39,215 nucleotides of DNA from Bacillus sp. V3-13 (GCF_002860165.1 NZ_PGUZ01000060.1:1-39215), one strand, 5' to 3'; shown: positions 24,490 through 32,889, numbered from the stretch's first letter. The notes: a model not told the origin generated them from the sequence alone. A program made the numbers and translations.

Positions 24490-25830
24490 TTGGAACTGGA
24501 TAGCGTCATCCTCAGTAGAATGTTAACGTCAATGACACTTGGCTTTCATATTATTTTTGCAACGATCGGTGTCGGTGTGCCGGTGATCATTTCGATTGCT
24601 GAATTTATTGGCATCAAGAAAAAGGATCCTCATTATTTCTTGCTGGCCAGAAGGTGGGCGCGCGGTTTCACGATTACCGTGGCGGTCGGCGTTGTTACCG
24701 GGACATGCATTGGCTTGCAGCTGTCATTGCTTTGGCCAAGCTTTATGCAAGTGGCTGGCCATGTCATTAGCCTGCCCTTATTTATGGAAACGTTCGCTTT
24801 CTTCTTTGAAGCTATTTTTCTCGGTATTTATTTATATACTTGGGACCGGTTTAAAAATCCGCTTCATCATTGGCTGCTAACCATACCGATTGTAATCGGT
24901 TCTTCTGCGTCAGCTTTTTTTATTACAACTGTTAACGCCTTTATGAATACCCCGCAGGGATTCGAACTCGAAAATGGAGTGATCACAAAAATTGAACCTC
25001 TAAAAGCGATGTTTAATCCTGCGACACCAACAAAGGTTTTTCATGTTTTAACTTCTTCTTATATGACATCAGCCTTTATTTTGGCATCGATCACAGCGCT
25101 ATTAATTTTAAAGGGGAGAAAAAGTGTATATTTGCAGAAAGCTTTACACCTGACGATGGTGACAGGATTAATCTTTGCGCTCGGGACTGCTGTGGCCGGA
25201 GATTTGTCCGCGAAATTTTTGGCGGACAAGCAGCCCGAGAAGCTTGCGGCAGCTGAATGGCATTTTGAAACCGAAAAAGGCGCAGATTTAATTCTCTTTG
25301 GAACAATCAACGAAAATAATGAAATCAGCAATGAAATTCGGATCCCAAAAGCATTGAGCTTTTTAGCCGGCGGCAGCTTTGACACAGAGGTGATCGGGCT
25401 GGACGAATTCCCTGAAGACGAAATTCCGCCGCTCTGGATTCATTATATGTTCGATTTAATGGTGATGATCGGTGTTTTTACGATTATCCTTTCGGGCATT
25501 TTCTTGTTGTTTTCAAAGCTTAAGACTCGCAATCCTTTTAATAAGCCTCTATTATCGTTCATTATCGCTTCTGGACCGCTGTCCATGCTTGCGATTGAAT
25601 TTGGCTGGATTTATGCGGAAGTCGGACGCCAGCCATGGATCTTGCGGGGATACATGAAAGTGGCCGAAGGCGCTACAAAGGCCGATGATGTAGGAATCAC
25701 TTTTCTGATGTTCCTGATTTTATATTTGGTTCTCGGGATTATCTGTACGATTGTATTGATGCGAATGTTTAGAAACAATCCTGCGGAGAAGGAGCTGAAG
25801 AACCGGTTCCCAAACAGCCGGGCGTTTTAA
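24490..25830 (+). CDS. ythA: bd-type quinol oxidase subunit I, YthA-like
   Basis: Heme-bearing subunit I of a cytochrome bd-type quinol oxidase (cyanide-insensitive or bb'-like branch), which reduces oxygen with menaquinol at the membrane. Of its 446 residues, the heme ligands H20 (TLGFHIIFATIG) and H185 (KVFHVLTSS), the acidic pair E100 and E107 (LFMETFAFFFEAIF) and the conserved EFGWIYAEVGRQPW segment are visible. The Q-loop is the short type, unlike E. coli CydA. The start is a TTG (24490) behind CAGGGGG; the frame runs open upstream for 76 codons, but that part is non-coding in character. ythB follows, with a hairpin in between. Confidence 0.9.
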   Translation: MELDSVILSRMLTSMTLGFHIIFATIGVGVPVIISIAEFIGIKKKDPHYFLLARRWARGFTITVAVGVVTGTCIGLQLSLLWPSFMQVAGHVISLPLFMETFAFFFEAIFLGIYLYTWDRFKNPLHHWLLTIPIVIGSSASAFFITTVNAFMNTPQGFELENGVITKIEPLKAMFNPATPTKVFHVLTSSYMTSAFILASITALLILKGRKSVYLQKALHLTMVTGLIFALGTAVAGDLSAKFLADKQPEKLAAAEWHFETEKGADLILFGTINENNEISNEIRIPKALSFLAGGSFDTEVIGLDEFPEDEIPPLWIHYMFDLMVMIGVFTIILSGIFLLFSKLKTRNPFNKPLLSFIIASGPLSMLAIEFGWIYAEVGRQPWILRGYMKVAEGATKADDVGITFLMFLILYLVLGIICTIVLMRMFRNNPAEKELKNRFPNSRAF

Positions 25831-25835
25831 GCAAC

Positions 25836-25885
25836 TGCCTGAATCCAGAGCTGCCCGCCCAGTCTTACACGAATTAATTCAGGCA
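25836..25885 (+). repeat. intercistronic hairpin between ythA and ythB
   Basis: TGCCTGAAT (25836-25844) and ATTCAGGCA (25877-25885) form a perfect 9-bp stem around a 32-base loop. There is no T run, so it is more likely an mRNA stability or processing element than a terminator. Confidence 0.55.
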
Positions 25886-25922
25886 GGCTGTCATTCAGTC
25901 AGAAGAACAGGGGGGGAGTAAA

Positions 25923-26939
25923 ATGAGTGTTGAATTGCTTGGAATTACAGTTTTATGGGTATTTCTGTACGGATATTTAATCGTCGCATCCATCGATTTT
26001 GGTGCCGGCTTCTTCGCTTACTATGGAAAAGTCACAAAGAAAGATCATGTCATCAACCATATTATCAGCAGATATCTGTCCCCTGTGTGGGAAGTAACGA
26101 ATGTGTTCTTTGTGTTCTTTTTTGTTGGATTGATCGGTTTTTTTCCAGATTCAGCCTATTATTATGGCACGGCTTTACTTTTGCCGGGAAGCATTTCACT
26201 CATATTGCTCGCCATTCGCGGCTCGTTCTATGCGTTTGGCAATTACGGTTCGAAAGATAGCAGCGTCTTTTTGTTTTTATACGGGGCAACCGGGCTGTTA
26301 ATTCCGGCTTCATTATCGACAGCATTAACGATTTCAGAAGGGGGCTTTATTAAGGAGCAGGGTGAAAGGCTCGTATTTCTTGCAAAAGACTTGTTGATCA
26401 GCCCATATTCGTGGTCCGTTGTTTTGTTGGCAATCGTATCGGTCCTTTTTATTAGTGCCTCTTTTTTAACCTATTACGCTTCAAGAGCGAAAGACCTGGA
26501 AGCGATGGAGGTACTAAGGAAATTCGCTCTATTCTGGAGCCTGCCGACTATTTTGGCCAGCTTGCTTGTTTTTGCCTCGTTAAGAGCTCATAATATGCGG
26601 CATTTTACAAACGCGCTTGAAATATGGTGGATGTTTGGCCTGTCGTTTGTCTGCTTTATCGGGGCTACTTTGCTGATTTATTTGCGAAGAAACATGGGCA
26701 CTGCTTTTATTCTCGTCATGCTGCAGTACTTTTTCGCCTTTTTTGGGTACGGCGCTTCCCATCTTCCTTACGTGCTCGATCCTTATATTACGATTTATTC
26801 AGGATATACAAATGAAACAATGGGTATTGCGCTGGTCGTTGTCTTTATCGCCGGCCTGTTTTTGCTGATTCCATCACTTTATCTGTTGATGCGGCTGTTT
26901 CTGTTTGATGCCGACTATGTGAAAGGGAACAGGAAATAA
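25923..26939 (+). CDS. ythB: bd-type quinol oxidase subunit II, YthB-like
   Basis: Structural subunit II of the quinol oxidase, 338 residues with about eight or nine hydrophobic helices. The family start pattern GYLIVASIDFGAGFFAYYGK is clear, followed by SRYLSPVWEVTNVFFVFFFVG and GSFYAFGNYGSKDS. AGGGGGGGAG lies upstream of the ATG. It is the second gene of the ythAB operon. I found no small third subunit (CydS/YthC type, about 30-40 residues) in the 95 bases before ktrC, although Geobacillus-type bd oxidases have one. Confidence 0.88.
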   Translation: MSVELLGITVLWVFLYGYLIVASIDFGAGFFAYYGKVTKKDHVINHIISRYLSPVWEVTNVFFVFFFVGLIGFFPDSAYYYGTALLLPGSISLILLAIRGSFYAFGNYGSKDSSVFLFLYGATGLLIPASLSTALTISEGGFIKEQGERLVFLAKDLLISPYSWSVVLLAIVSVLFISASFLTYYASRAKDLEAMEVLRKFALFWSLPTILASLLVFASLRAHNMRHFTNALEIWWMFGLSFVCFIGATLLIYLRRNMGTAFILVMLQYFFAFFGYGASHLPYVLDPYITIYSGYTNETMGIALVVVFIAGLFLLIPSLYLLMRLFLFDADYVKGNRK

Positions 26940-26986
26940 CAGTTTATATTAGCGAACTTTACGGTTGTTCTATTTGCGGCAAACTG

Positions 26987-26995
26987 TGTTAAAAT
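26987..26995 (+). promoter_or_regulatory. extended -10 promoter candidate for ktrC
   Basis: TG-T-TAAAAT (26987-26995) is an extended -10 element. TTGTTC lies 19 bases upstream as a weak -35. It is 38 bases before the ktrC GTG. Confidence 0.4.
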
Positions 26996-27033
26996 AAGCC
27001 TAGCTATTATCTTGTTTTGCTGGAGGAATTCAT

Positions 27034-27693
27034 GTGAGTAAGGAATTTGCTGTAATTGGACTTGGCCGTTTTGGCGGCAGTATTTGCCGGGCTCTTGTCG
27101 AGCAGGGCATGGAAGTTATGGCTATCGATAGTAATGAAGACAGGGTCAATGAGTTTTCAATGATTGCCTCACATGCTGTTGTTGGAGATACAACGGACGA
27201 ATCAGTGTTAAAGAGCCTCGGAATCAGAAATTTTGATCATGTGATCGTCGCCATTGGTGAAGATATCCAGGCAAGCATCTTAACGACCCTTATTTTAAAA
27301 GAGCTGGGCGTGAACAATATAACGGTGAAAGCCCAGAATGACTATCATGAAAAAGTATTGCGAAAAATTGGCGCCGATCAAGTCGTCCATCCTGAACGCG
27401 ATATGGGGAGGCGGATCGCCCATAATATCGTCTCAAATAATGTATTGGACTATCTTGAATTGTCGGATGAACATAGCATCGTTGAAATTGTGGCAAACAA
27501 CAGGATTGAGGGCAATTCGATTATCGATCTTGATATTCGCGCCAAATACGGAATTAACATTGTCGCAATTAAACGGGGCAATGAAATCATCGTGTCTCCG
27601 CAGGCAAATGAAATCATTCAAAACGAGGATATCTTAATCGTAATTGGTGCTGACGCTGACATCAACCGCTTTGAAAAGAAACTGATGGTCTAA
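27034..27693 (+). CDS. ktrC: potassium uptake regulator KtrC
   Basis: Cytosolic RCK gating subunit of the Ktr potassium channel, partnering the membrane subunit KtrD, which is not in this window. The 219-residue protein has an N-terminal Rossmann domain with GLGRFGGSICRALVEQG (about 8-24) and an acidic pocket near residue 32, then a C-terminal RCK_C domain (about 140-219). In B. subtilis the RCK_N domain binds ATP/ADP and the RCK_C domain binds cyclic di-AMP, which closes the channel. Translation starts at a GTG behind GGAGG; the ATG two bases earlier meets a stop at once. It converges with rnjA across a perfect terminator. Confidence 0.95.
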   Translation: MSKEFAVIGLGRFGGSICRALVEQGMEVMAIDSNEDRVNEFSMIASHAVVGDTTDESVLKSLGIRNFDHVIVAIGEDIQASILTTLILKELGVNNITVKAQNDYHEKVLRKIGADQVVHPERDMGRRIAHNIVSNNVLDYLELSDEHSIVEIVANNRIEGNSIIDLDIRAKYGINIVAIKRGNEIIVSPQANEIIQNEDILIVIGADADINRFEKKLMV

Positions 27694-27730
27694 GCAAAGC
27701 GCCAGTAACAAGCAAAAGTTTTGCAACCGA

Positions 27731-27762
27731 AAGAAGCACCTGCCGGATGGCAGGTGCTTCTT
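27731..27762. terminator. bidirectional terminator between ktrC and rnjA
   Basis: AAGAAGCACCTGCC, loop GGAT, GGCAGGTGCTTCTT: a perfect 14-bp stem between two converging genes. T tracts are short on both sides. Confidence 0.88.
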
Positions 27763-27780
27763 GTCTAAAGAGATTTCGCA

Positions 27781-29448
27781 TTACACTTCCATAATAATCG
27801 GAAGGATCATCGGTCGGCGTTTTGTTTTTTCATAAAGGAATGGTGCCAGTGTATCAGTTATTTCATTTTTAATTTCAGACCACTGGGTTGTTTTCCGCTC
27901 CATTACCTTGTTCAGGTGTTTCGTGATGAGCACCTGGGCATCATTGATTAAATCTCCTGATTCTCTCATGTAAACGAAACCGCGCGAGATAATATCCGGG
28001 CCGGCTCCGATTTTGAAATCCTTCATATTGATGCTGACAACTACGACCACTAATCCTTCTTCAGACAGGATTCTGCGGTCTCTTAATACGATATTGCCGA
28101 TATCGCCAACGCCGCTTCCATCAATATAGACAGAACCCGACGGGATTTTGCCGACTACTCTTGCTTCATCCTCAGTTAAGGCTAAAACCTCGCCATTATC
28201 CATGATAAAGCAGTTTTCTTCCGGCACACCACAATCCACGGCGAGCTTTACATGCGTCTTCTGCATCCGGAATTCCCCATGGATCGGCATGAAGAATTTT
28301 GGCTTGATAAGGCGAAGCATCAGCTTTTGTTCTTCCTGTCCGCCATGGCCTGACGTATGAATATTGCTCAATTTACCATGAATGACTTCTGCCCCCGCAC
28401 GGTACAGCAAATTGATCGTGCGGTTGACACTGATCGTATTGCCCGGTATCGGTGAAGAAGAGAATACAACCGTGTCGCCGGGGTTAATTTGAATTTGGCG
28501 ATGGGTGCCGTTCGCAATTCTCGAAAGGGCTGCCATCGGTTCTCCCTGGCTCCCTGTACACAATATCGTCACTTTGTTTGCCGGCAGCCTGCTAATTTGC
28601 TGGTAGTCAATAAAGGTATCTTTCGGTGCACTGATGTAACCTAGTTCTTGTCCGATCTCAATCGCTGCATCCATGCTTCTTCCAAACACGGCGATTTTTC
28701 TGCCATTTGCCACAGCAGCCTCTACTACTTGCTGCAAGCGATGGATATTGGAAGCGAACGTAGCGAAAATAATCCTTCCTTCGACTTTTCGGAAAATATC
28801 ATGAATGCTTTCGCCAACGAGGCGTTCAGACATCGTAAAGTTTGGAACTTCACTGTTCGTACTGTCGGAAAGTAAGCATAGCACACCTTCTTTTCCGATT
28901 TCTGCCATTTTTGTCAAGTTTGCTGGTTCCCCTACTGGTGTAAAGTCAAATTTAAAATCTCCGGTGTGGACAATTTGTCCGGGTGGTGTTTTGACAACGA
29001 TCCCATACGAATCGGGAATACTGTGAGTCGTTCTGAAAAAGCTGACAGAAGTTTTCCGGAACTTAATCACATCGTCTTCTTTTATTTCATGAAGCTTTGT
29101 TGTTCTTAACAGGCCGTGCTCTTCCAGCTTATTTTTAATTAATCCCAGCGCAAGCTTGCCGCCATAGATTGGGATATTGATTTCGCGAAGCAAATAGGGA
29201 ATACCGCCAATATGGTCTTCATGGCCATGGGTGACAAACAGGCCCTTTATCTTTTCTTCATTTTTAACTAAATACGAGTAATCCGGAATGACGTAGTCAA
29301 TTCCGAGCAGTTCATCTTCAGGGAACTTAATTCCGGCATCAATTAAGATGATTTCGTCCTGAAACTGAACGGCGTACGTATTTTTACCGATTTCCCCCAA
29401 TCCTCCGAGAGCAAATACGGCAGTTTGATCGTTTTTGACAAATTTCAT
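27781..29448 (-). CDS. rnjA: ribonuclease J1
   Basis: Essential 5'-3' exoribonuclease and endonuclease for mRNA turnover and rRNA maturation, 555 residues exactly as in B. subtilis RnjA. The metallo-beta-lactamase signature [10 protein letters not shown] is followed by [16 protein letters not shown] and, in the beta-CASP part, [25 protein letters not shown] and HTSGHGG. The C-terminal domain ends [13 protein letters not shown]. It starts 6 bases after the rpoY stop, with GGAG inside the end of rpoY, so the two are translated from one mRNA. Confidence 0.98.
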   Translation of the reverse strand: MKFVKNDQTAVFALGGLGEIGKNTYAVQFQDEIILIDAGIKFPEDELLGIDYVIPDYSYLVKNEEKIKGLFVTHGHEDHIGGIPYLLREINIPIYGGKLALGLIKNKLEEHGLLRTTKLHEIKEDDVIKFRKTSVSFFRTTHSIPDSYGIVVKTPPGQIVHTGDFKFDFTPVGEPANLTKMAEIGKEGVLCLLSDSTNSEVPNFTMSERLVGESIHDIFRKVEGRIIFATFASNIHRLQQVVEAAVANGRKIAVFGRSMDAAIEIGQELGYISAPKDTFIDYQQISRLPANKVTILCTGSQGEPMAALSRIANGTHRQIQINPGDTVVFSSSPIPGNTISVNRTINLLYRAGAEVIHGKLSNIHTSGHGGQEEQKLMLRLIKPKFFMPIHGEFRMQKTHVKLAVDCGVPEENCFIMDNGEVLALTEDEARVVGKIPSGSVYIDGSGVGDIGNIVLRDRRILSEEGLVVVVVSINMKDFKIGAGPDIISRGFVYMRESGDLINDAQVLITKHLNKVMERKTTQWSEIKNEITDTLAPFLYEKTKRRPMILPIIMEV

Positions 29449-29454
29449 AAATTA

Positions 29455-29664
29455 TCATATCTCCAATACTTTATAGTCTTCGTTTTGTTGTTCATATTCT
29501 AAATAGGATCCGGAAACAGGTACAACAATTTCGATATTGTAGGACTTGTCCGCAAGCTTTCTCCGCACATCTCTTTCTGAATCTGCATCGACAAATACGG
29601 TTTTTGTTTTTTCTCTAACCGGCACTTGTTTGATGTTTTCTTGATAATACACTTTAAAAATCAT
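29455..29664 (-). CDS. rpoY: RNA polymerase epsilon subunit
   Basis: Small auxiliary subunit of Firmicute RNA polymerase (formerly YkzG), 69 residues, structurally like phage Gp2-type inhibitors. It matches family members: MIFKVYYQE ... VPVREKTKTVFVDADSERDVRRKLADK then YNIEIVVPVSGSYLEYEQQ. AGGAGCG precedes the ATG. It is first in the rpoY-rnjA operon, an arrangement conserved in Firmicutes. Confidence 0.96.
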   Translation of the reverse strand: MIFKVYYQENIKQVPVREKTKTVFVDADSERDVRRKLADKSYNIEIVVPVSGSYLEYEQQNEDYKVLEI

Positions 29665-29701
29665 TAAAAATCGCTCCTAACATCCGATATCACTTTTTTT
29701 T

Positions 29702-29707
29702 ATTATA
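29702..29707 (-). promoter_or_regulatory. possible -10 of the rpoY-rnjA promoter
   Basis: A consensus TATAAT on the minus strand lies about 38 bases before the rpoY ATG, but no convincing -35 is seen at the right spacing in the AT-rich region. Confidence 0.3.
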
Positions 29708-29830
29708 TAAAACATTTCATAGTATTTCATTTATTTTCTATAGAGCCCCCTAAAGCAGGCAAAAGGAATCTCTGGATAAAAATGAAAAACTTATGTAAAA
29801 ATCACTGATTATCAATTTACAATAAGGAAG

Positions 29831-29857
29831 GAGCCCTTCGCAAGTTTTGAAGGGCTC
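29831..29857 (-). terminator. 9-bp hairpin after the mini-ORF, upstream of rpoY
   Basis: GAGCCCTTC, loop, GAAGGGCTC: a perfect 9-bp stem 10 bases past the stop codon of the 23-codon ORF. On the minus strand the tail reads CTTCCTTATT, a weak T tract, so it could terminate or attenuate transcription toward rpoY-rnjA. Confidence 0.55.
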
Positions 29858-29867
29858 AAATTAAAAA

Positions 29868-29939
29868 TTAAGCGATTGTTTTTTTACGAAGTAAATCTTT
29901 CCACTGTTTCAAGAGCTTTTTGCGGAGCTTCTTTAACAT
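29868..29939 (-). CDS. candidate 23-residue cationic amphipathic peptide
   Basis: A very short ORF beginning MLKKLRKKLLKQWKDLL and ending RKKTIA, with ten Lys/Arg against one Asp. Hydrophobic residues at 2, 5, 9, 10, 13, 16 and 17 make an amphipathic helix. AAGGAG lies exactly 10 bases before the ATG, and a 9-bp hairpin follows the stop codon, so it looks like a complete expressed unit. It is on the same strand as rpoY and 204 bases upstream, so it could also be an upstream ORF in the rpoY-rnjA leader. I do not recognise the family. Possible roles (inference): small basic regulatory peptide, membrane-active peptide or leader peptide. No clear promoter is seen. Confidence 0.55.
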   Translation of the reverse strand: MLKKLRKKLLKQWKDLLRKKTIA

Positions 29940-30119
29940 GGTGGATCATCTCCTTACCTTTATTTTAAACTATCCTTGTCCAAAGTAAAGGATACAAACG
30001 ATGTTTAAAACAATCATTTTGTTTTTTTTATAAAATGGCACTCTTTTTTACTTATATTATATGATGAATCGCCTTTTTTTTTCATGGGTATAGTTGGAAA
30101 CCAGCTAAGTTTCGAAAAA
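29940..30119. other. AT-rich gene-free stretch
   Basis: Between the mini-ORF and the EamA promoter there are several T runs but no further ORF, hairpin or repeat that I can support. Confidence 0.5.
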
Positions 30120-30148
30120 TTGACAATTGTATGAGAAGGGTTTAGTGT
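30120..30148 (+). promoter_or_regulatory. sigma-A promoter candidate for the EamA gene
   Basis: Consensus TTGACA (30120-30125), 17-base spacer, TAGTGT (30143-30148; 3/6). It lies about 42 bases before the start codon. Confidence 0.45.
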
Positions 30149-30190
30149 TTATTTTGATAAAAACAGGAGAATGGAAAAGGCGGGATTCAG

Positions 30191-31087
30191 TTGGCAAAGC
30201 TTTACGGGGCACTGTTCGTATTGAGTTTGATTTGGGGAACTTCTTTTTTGTTTATCAAAATTCTACTTGAAAACCTGGATCCTTCAGCGGTAGTATTTGG
30301 GCGATGTTTATTCGGCGCTGCAGCACTGGCATTGATGATTTTGTTCCAGAAAAAACAATTTATTGTAAAAGGAGCTCCATGGGGAAAACTATTGTTGGTC
30401 GGACTTTTAAATAATGCTTTGCCATGGTATTTTATTTCTGTGAGCGAGACGCAAATTTCTTCGAGCCTGGCTTCCGTTATCAACGCGTCAACACCGATTT
30501 GGACGCTGATCATAGGGACTGTGCTTTTTTCAGTCCGGTTAAAAGGTAAGCAATGGATCGGCATTCTTATCGGATTTGCCGGCATTATTATTTTGTCCGA
30601 TATCAGGCCTGGCGATTTCTTTTCAGGAAACCTGGTCGGAATCGGCTTCATGTCAGCGGCGGCTGCCTGTTATGGGGTTGGTGCGCACCTGACAAAAAGA
30701 TTTTTGGTTGATTTACCGATTATACATATTTCATTTTATACGCTGCTGGCTGCAACGATGATCAGCTTTGCGGCCATGCTTGGAACAGCGCCAGATTCGA
30801 TGCCGCAGCTTATACAATCGGAAAACCTCCTTCCGTTAATAGGGCTCGGTTCATTCGGTTCGGGGATTGCTTATTTGTTTTATTTCTATCTTGTCAAGGA
30901 AGGCAGTGCCGAACTGGCTTCTCTTGTAACCTATATCGTACCGGGAACAGCCTTAATCTGGGGAGGAGTCCTGCTCGATGAAAGCATTCGATTATCGATG
31001 ATTTTTGGCCTTCTTGTTATTTTTTCTGGTGTATACATATCAACCGGTAAAAAACCGGGCAAGAAGGGGAAACCTGCTGCTGCGTAA
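30191..31087 (+). CDS. EamA/DMT-family metabolite exporter
   Basis: Membrane transporter of 298 residues with about ten hydrophobic helices in two EamA repeats (about 4-137 and 149-287). Diagnostic segments are LSLIWGTSFLFIKILLENLDPSAV at the start of repeat one and GSGIAYLFYFYLVKEGSAELASLVTYIVPGTALIWG in repeat two. Family members export amino acids or other small metabolites; the substrate here is unknown. Translation starts at a TTG (30191) behind AAAGGCGGG. ykrA follows on the same strand after 24 bases, so the two are likely co-transcribed. I do not recall this gene at this position in B. subtilis. Confidence 0.86.
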   Translation: MAKLYGALFVLSLIWGTSFLFIKILLENLDPSAVVFGRCLFGAAALALMILFQKKQFIVKGAPWGKLLLVGLLNNALPWYFISVSETQISSSLASVINASTPIWTLIIGTVLFSVRLKGKQWIGILIGFAGIIILSDIRPGDFFSGNLVGIGFMSAAAACYGVGAHLTKRFLVDLPIIHISFYTLLAATMISFAAMLGTAPDSMPQLIQSENLLPLIGLGSFGSGIAYLFYFYLVKEGSAELASLVTYIVPGTALIWGGVLLDESIRLSMIFGLLVIFSGVYISTGKKPGKKGKPAAA

Positions 31088-31111
31088 TGTAAGGCAAGAA
31101 AGGGGAACAAC

Positions 31112-31882
31112 ATGAGTAAAATTGTTTTTTTTGACATTGACGGTACGTTGCTTGATCACGATAAAAAGCTGCCCACCACAGCGAAGCAAGCCGTAAAAGA
31201 GCTGCAAAACAGCGGTGTTTATGTAGCTATTGCAACAGGACGGGCGCCTTTTATGTTTGAAAGCCTGCGGGAAGAGCTCGGAATTGAGTCCTTTGTCAGC
31301 TTTAATGGCCAATATGTTGTTTTTGAAGGGGAGGTTATTTACAAAAACCCTTTAAATAACGATGAAATTCAGCGGCTGCTGCAACAAGGAACAGAGAATA
31401 ATCATCCGCTTGTCTTTATGAACGACGGAACGATGAAAGCAACTGTAAAACATCATCGCTATATTGAAGACAGCCTAATGACTCTTAAATTCCCGCATCC
31501 AGACGAAGATAAGTCTTTTTACCAAAATCGCGAAATTTACCAGTCACTTCTTTTCATTGAGGAAGAGGACGAAGCATTATACCTGGAACAGTTTCCTAAG
31601 TTCAGGTTTATCCGCTGGCATCCGTTTTCCATGGATGTTTTACCGGCAGGAGGTTCCAAGGCAGAAGGAATTAAAAAAATGATTGAGCGCCTCGGTTTTC
31701 AGCTTGAAAACGTGTTTGCATTTGGAGATGGGTTGAACGACATAGAGATGATACAAACAGTTGGCACTGGCGTTGCTATGGGCAATGCCGAACCGGCAGT
31801 AAAACAGTATGCCGACTATGTTACAAAGGACGTCGCAGAAAACGGAATTCAGCACGGTCTGAAGCATTTACAGCTTATTTAA
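31112..31882 (+). CDS. ykrA: HAD-superfamily hydrolase YkrA (Cof-type)
   Basis: Cytosolic Cof-type HAD phosphatase of 256 residues, probably acting on small phosphometabolites. Motif I is FFDIDGTLLDHD (nucleophile D8), motif II lies in IATGRAP, motif III is K in GGSKAEGIKKM and motif IV is FGDGLNDIEM. The C2B cap lies between. It matches B. subtilis YkrA in length and position, just upstream of defB. GAAAGGGG precedes the ATG. Confidence 0.92.
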   Translation: MSKIVFFDIDGTLLDHDKKLPTTAKQAVKELQNSGVYVAIATGRAPFMFESLREELGIESFVSFNGQYVVFEGEVIYKNPLNNDEIQRLLQQGTENNHPLVFMNDGTMKATVKHHRYIEDSLMTLKFPHPDEDKSFYQNREIYQSLLFIEEEDEALYLEQFPKFRFIRWHPFSMDVLPAGGSKAEGIKKMIERLGFQLENVFAFGDGLNDIEMIQTVGTGVAMGNAEPAVKQYADYVTKDVAENGIQHGLKHLQLI

Positions 31883-31934
31883 TGGCTGTAACGGTAATGA
31901 TCATGGCCGGACGGGGGATCGCAATATTGAAAAG

Positions 31935-31974
31935 AAGGGACTGGCAAAGATATCGCCTCTTTGCCAGTCCCCTT
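31935..31974. terminator. bidirectional terminator between ykrA and defB
   Basis: AAGGGACTGGCAAAGA and TCTTTGCCAGTCCCCTT form a perfect 14-bp stem with a 7-base loop between two converging genes. Confidence 0.9.
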
Positions 31975-31984
31975 GTTTTCTCCA

Positions 31985-32539
31985 TTATCTTTCAATCGGG
32001 ATCGCATTTTCGATGACTTTAAACGGGTCTTTTTTGTCGATATGATCATAAAACATGATCCCGTTTAAATGATCGATTTCGTGCTGGAACACGATTGCCA
32101 CCAGGCCTTTTAGTCTTAATTTTACCTCTGTTCCGTCAATATCAAAACCCTTTACAGTAACTCTTGCATATCGTGGTACATACCCGGGAATCGGTTCATC
32201 GACTGACAGGCATCCTTCACCAGCAGTCAAGTATGATTTCTCAACCGAGTGGCTGACAATTTTCGGATTAAATAAAGCGTGGCTGTGCAATTCACCTTTT
32301 TCATCGGTGACGTGCACTGCAATCATTCTTTTGCCCACATTAATCTGGGGAGCGGCAAGGCCGATTCCCGGGCGTAAATTATATCGGACGGAAGTTTCCG
32401 GATCCTGGCTGTTTTTCACATATTCCAACAGGCTGTTCAATATCTTTTTATCCTCTTCGGATGGCGGCATCTGAACTTCTTCAGCTGTTTGCCGCAGTCC
32501 CGGATGGCCGTCGCGGATAATATCATCCATTGTTATCAT
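31985..32539 (-). CDS. defB: peptide deformylase
   Basis: Removes the formyl group from the initiator methionine of nascent proteins, using a metal ion. The 184-residue protein has the three motifs of the family: GIGLAAPQ (about 59-66), EGCLS (about 109-113) and HEIDHLNG (about 153-160). The cysteine and two histidines bind the metal, and the glutamate is catalytic. The longer form with the YNLRPGIGL insertion is the Gram-positive type 2, like B. subtilis DefB (YkrB). GGGAGTG precedes the ATG. Confidence 0.97.
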   Translation of the reverse strand: MITMDDIIRDGHPGLRQTAEEVQMPPSEEDKKILNSLLEYVKNSQDPETSVRYNLRPGIGLAAPQINVGKRMIAVHVTDEKGELHSHALFNPKIVSHSVEKSYLTAGEGCLSVDEPIPGYVPRYARVTVKGFDIDGTEVKLRLKGLVAIVFQHEIDHLNGIMFYDHIDKKDPFKVIENAIPIER

Positions 32540-32629
32540 TATATTTTCACTCCCATGACACTAAATTAACCATTAGTAAAATATTTTATGATTACGGATC
32601 ATTCATTCTTCGACTAATTGATTATGCCC

Positions 32630-32662
32630 TCAAATAAAAAGGGACTCTCCCCGCCGAGTCTT
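32630..32662 (-). terminator. possible minus-strand terminator upstream of defB
   Basis: On the minus strand GACTC, loop, GAGTC then CCTTTTTATTT. The stem has only five firm pairs, but the T tract is good. It would end transcription of the small ORF at 32676-32867. Confidence 0.4.
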
Positions 32663-32675
32663 GGATTGAATTTCA

Positions 32676-32867
32676 TTATAGGACAATATTGTTAATATGT
32701 CGATTAGACTGCCATAAACGTAAGAATAGTTTTCTAATAGTCGAGTGCAGGCTTGCTCCCGACTGATAGAAAGGGATCGTCATTAGGATTGACGATGCAA
32801 GGGCAAATGTTTTTGAAGAGTCATAAAAAAGAGGAAAACTGAATAACATCGATATTGGGACAAGCAT
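32676..32867 (-). CDS. possible small membrane protein (63 aa)
   Basis: Not recognised. The frame from the ATG at 32867 reads MLVPISMLFSFPLFYDSSK and a second hydrophobic stretch TFALASSILMTIPFY, then a basic tail. GGAAGGA lies 9 bases upstream, and a possible terminator follows. The frame is also open up to 32948, but the internal start has the better ribosome binding site. It is divergent from ykyA and lies within 300 bases that otherwise have no gene. It could be a chance ORF. Confidence 0.35.
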   Translation of the reverse strand: MLVPISMLFSFPLFYDSSKTFALASSILMTIPFYQSGASLHSTIRKLFLRLWQSNRHINNIVL

Positions 32868-32889
32868 AAAGGCAGATTCCTTCCGTCTA

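Noticed and set aside
29884-29949. Alternative 21-codon frame (MIHHVKEAPQ...) overlapping the cationic peptide ORF
   Set aside because: Its ATG directly abuts AAGGAG with no spacing, whereas the cationic frame has a 10-base spacing.
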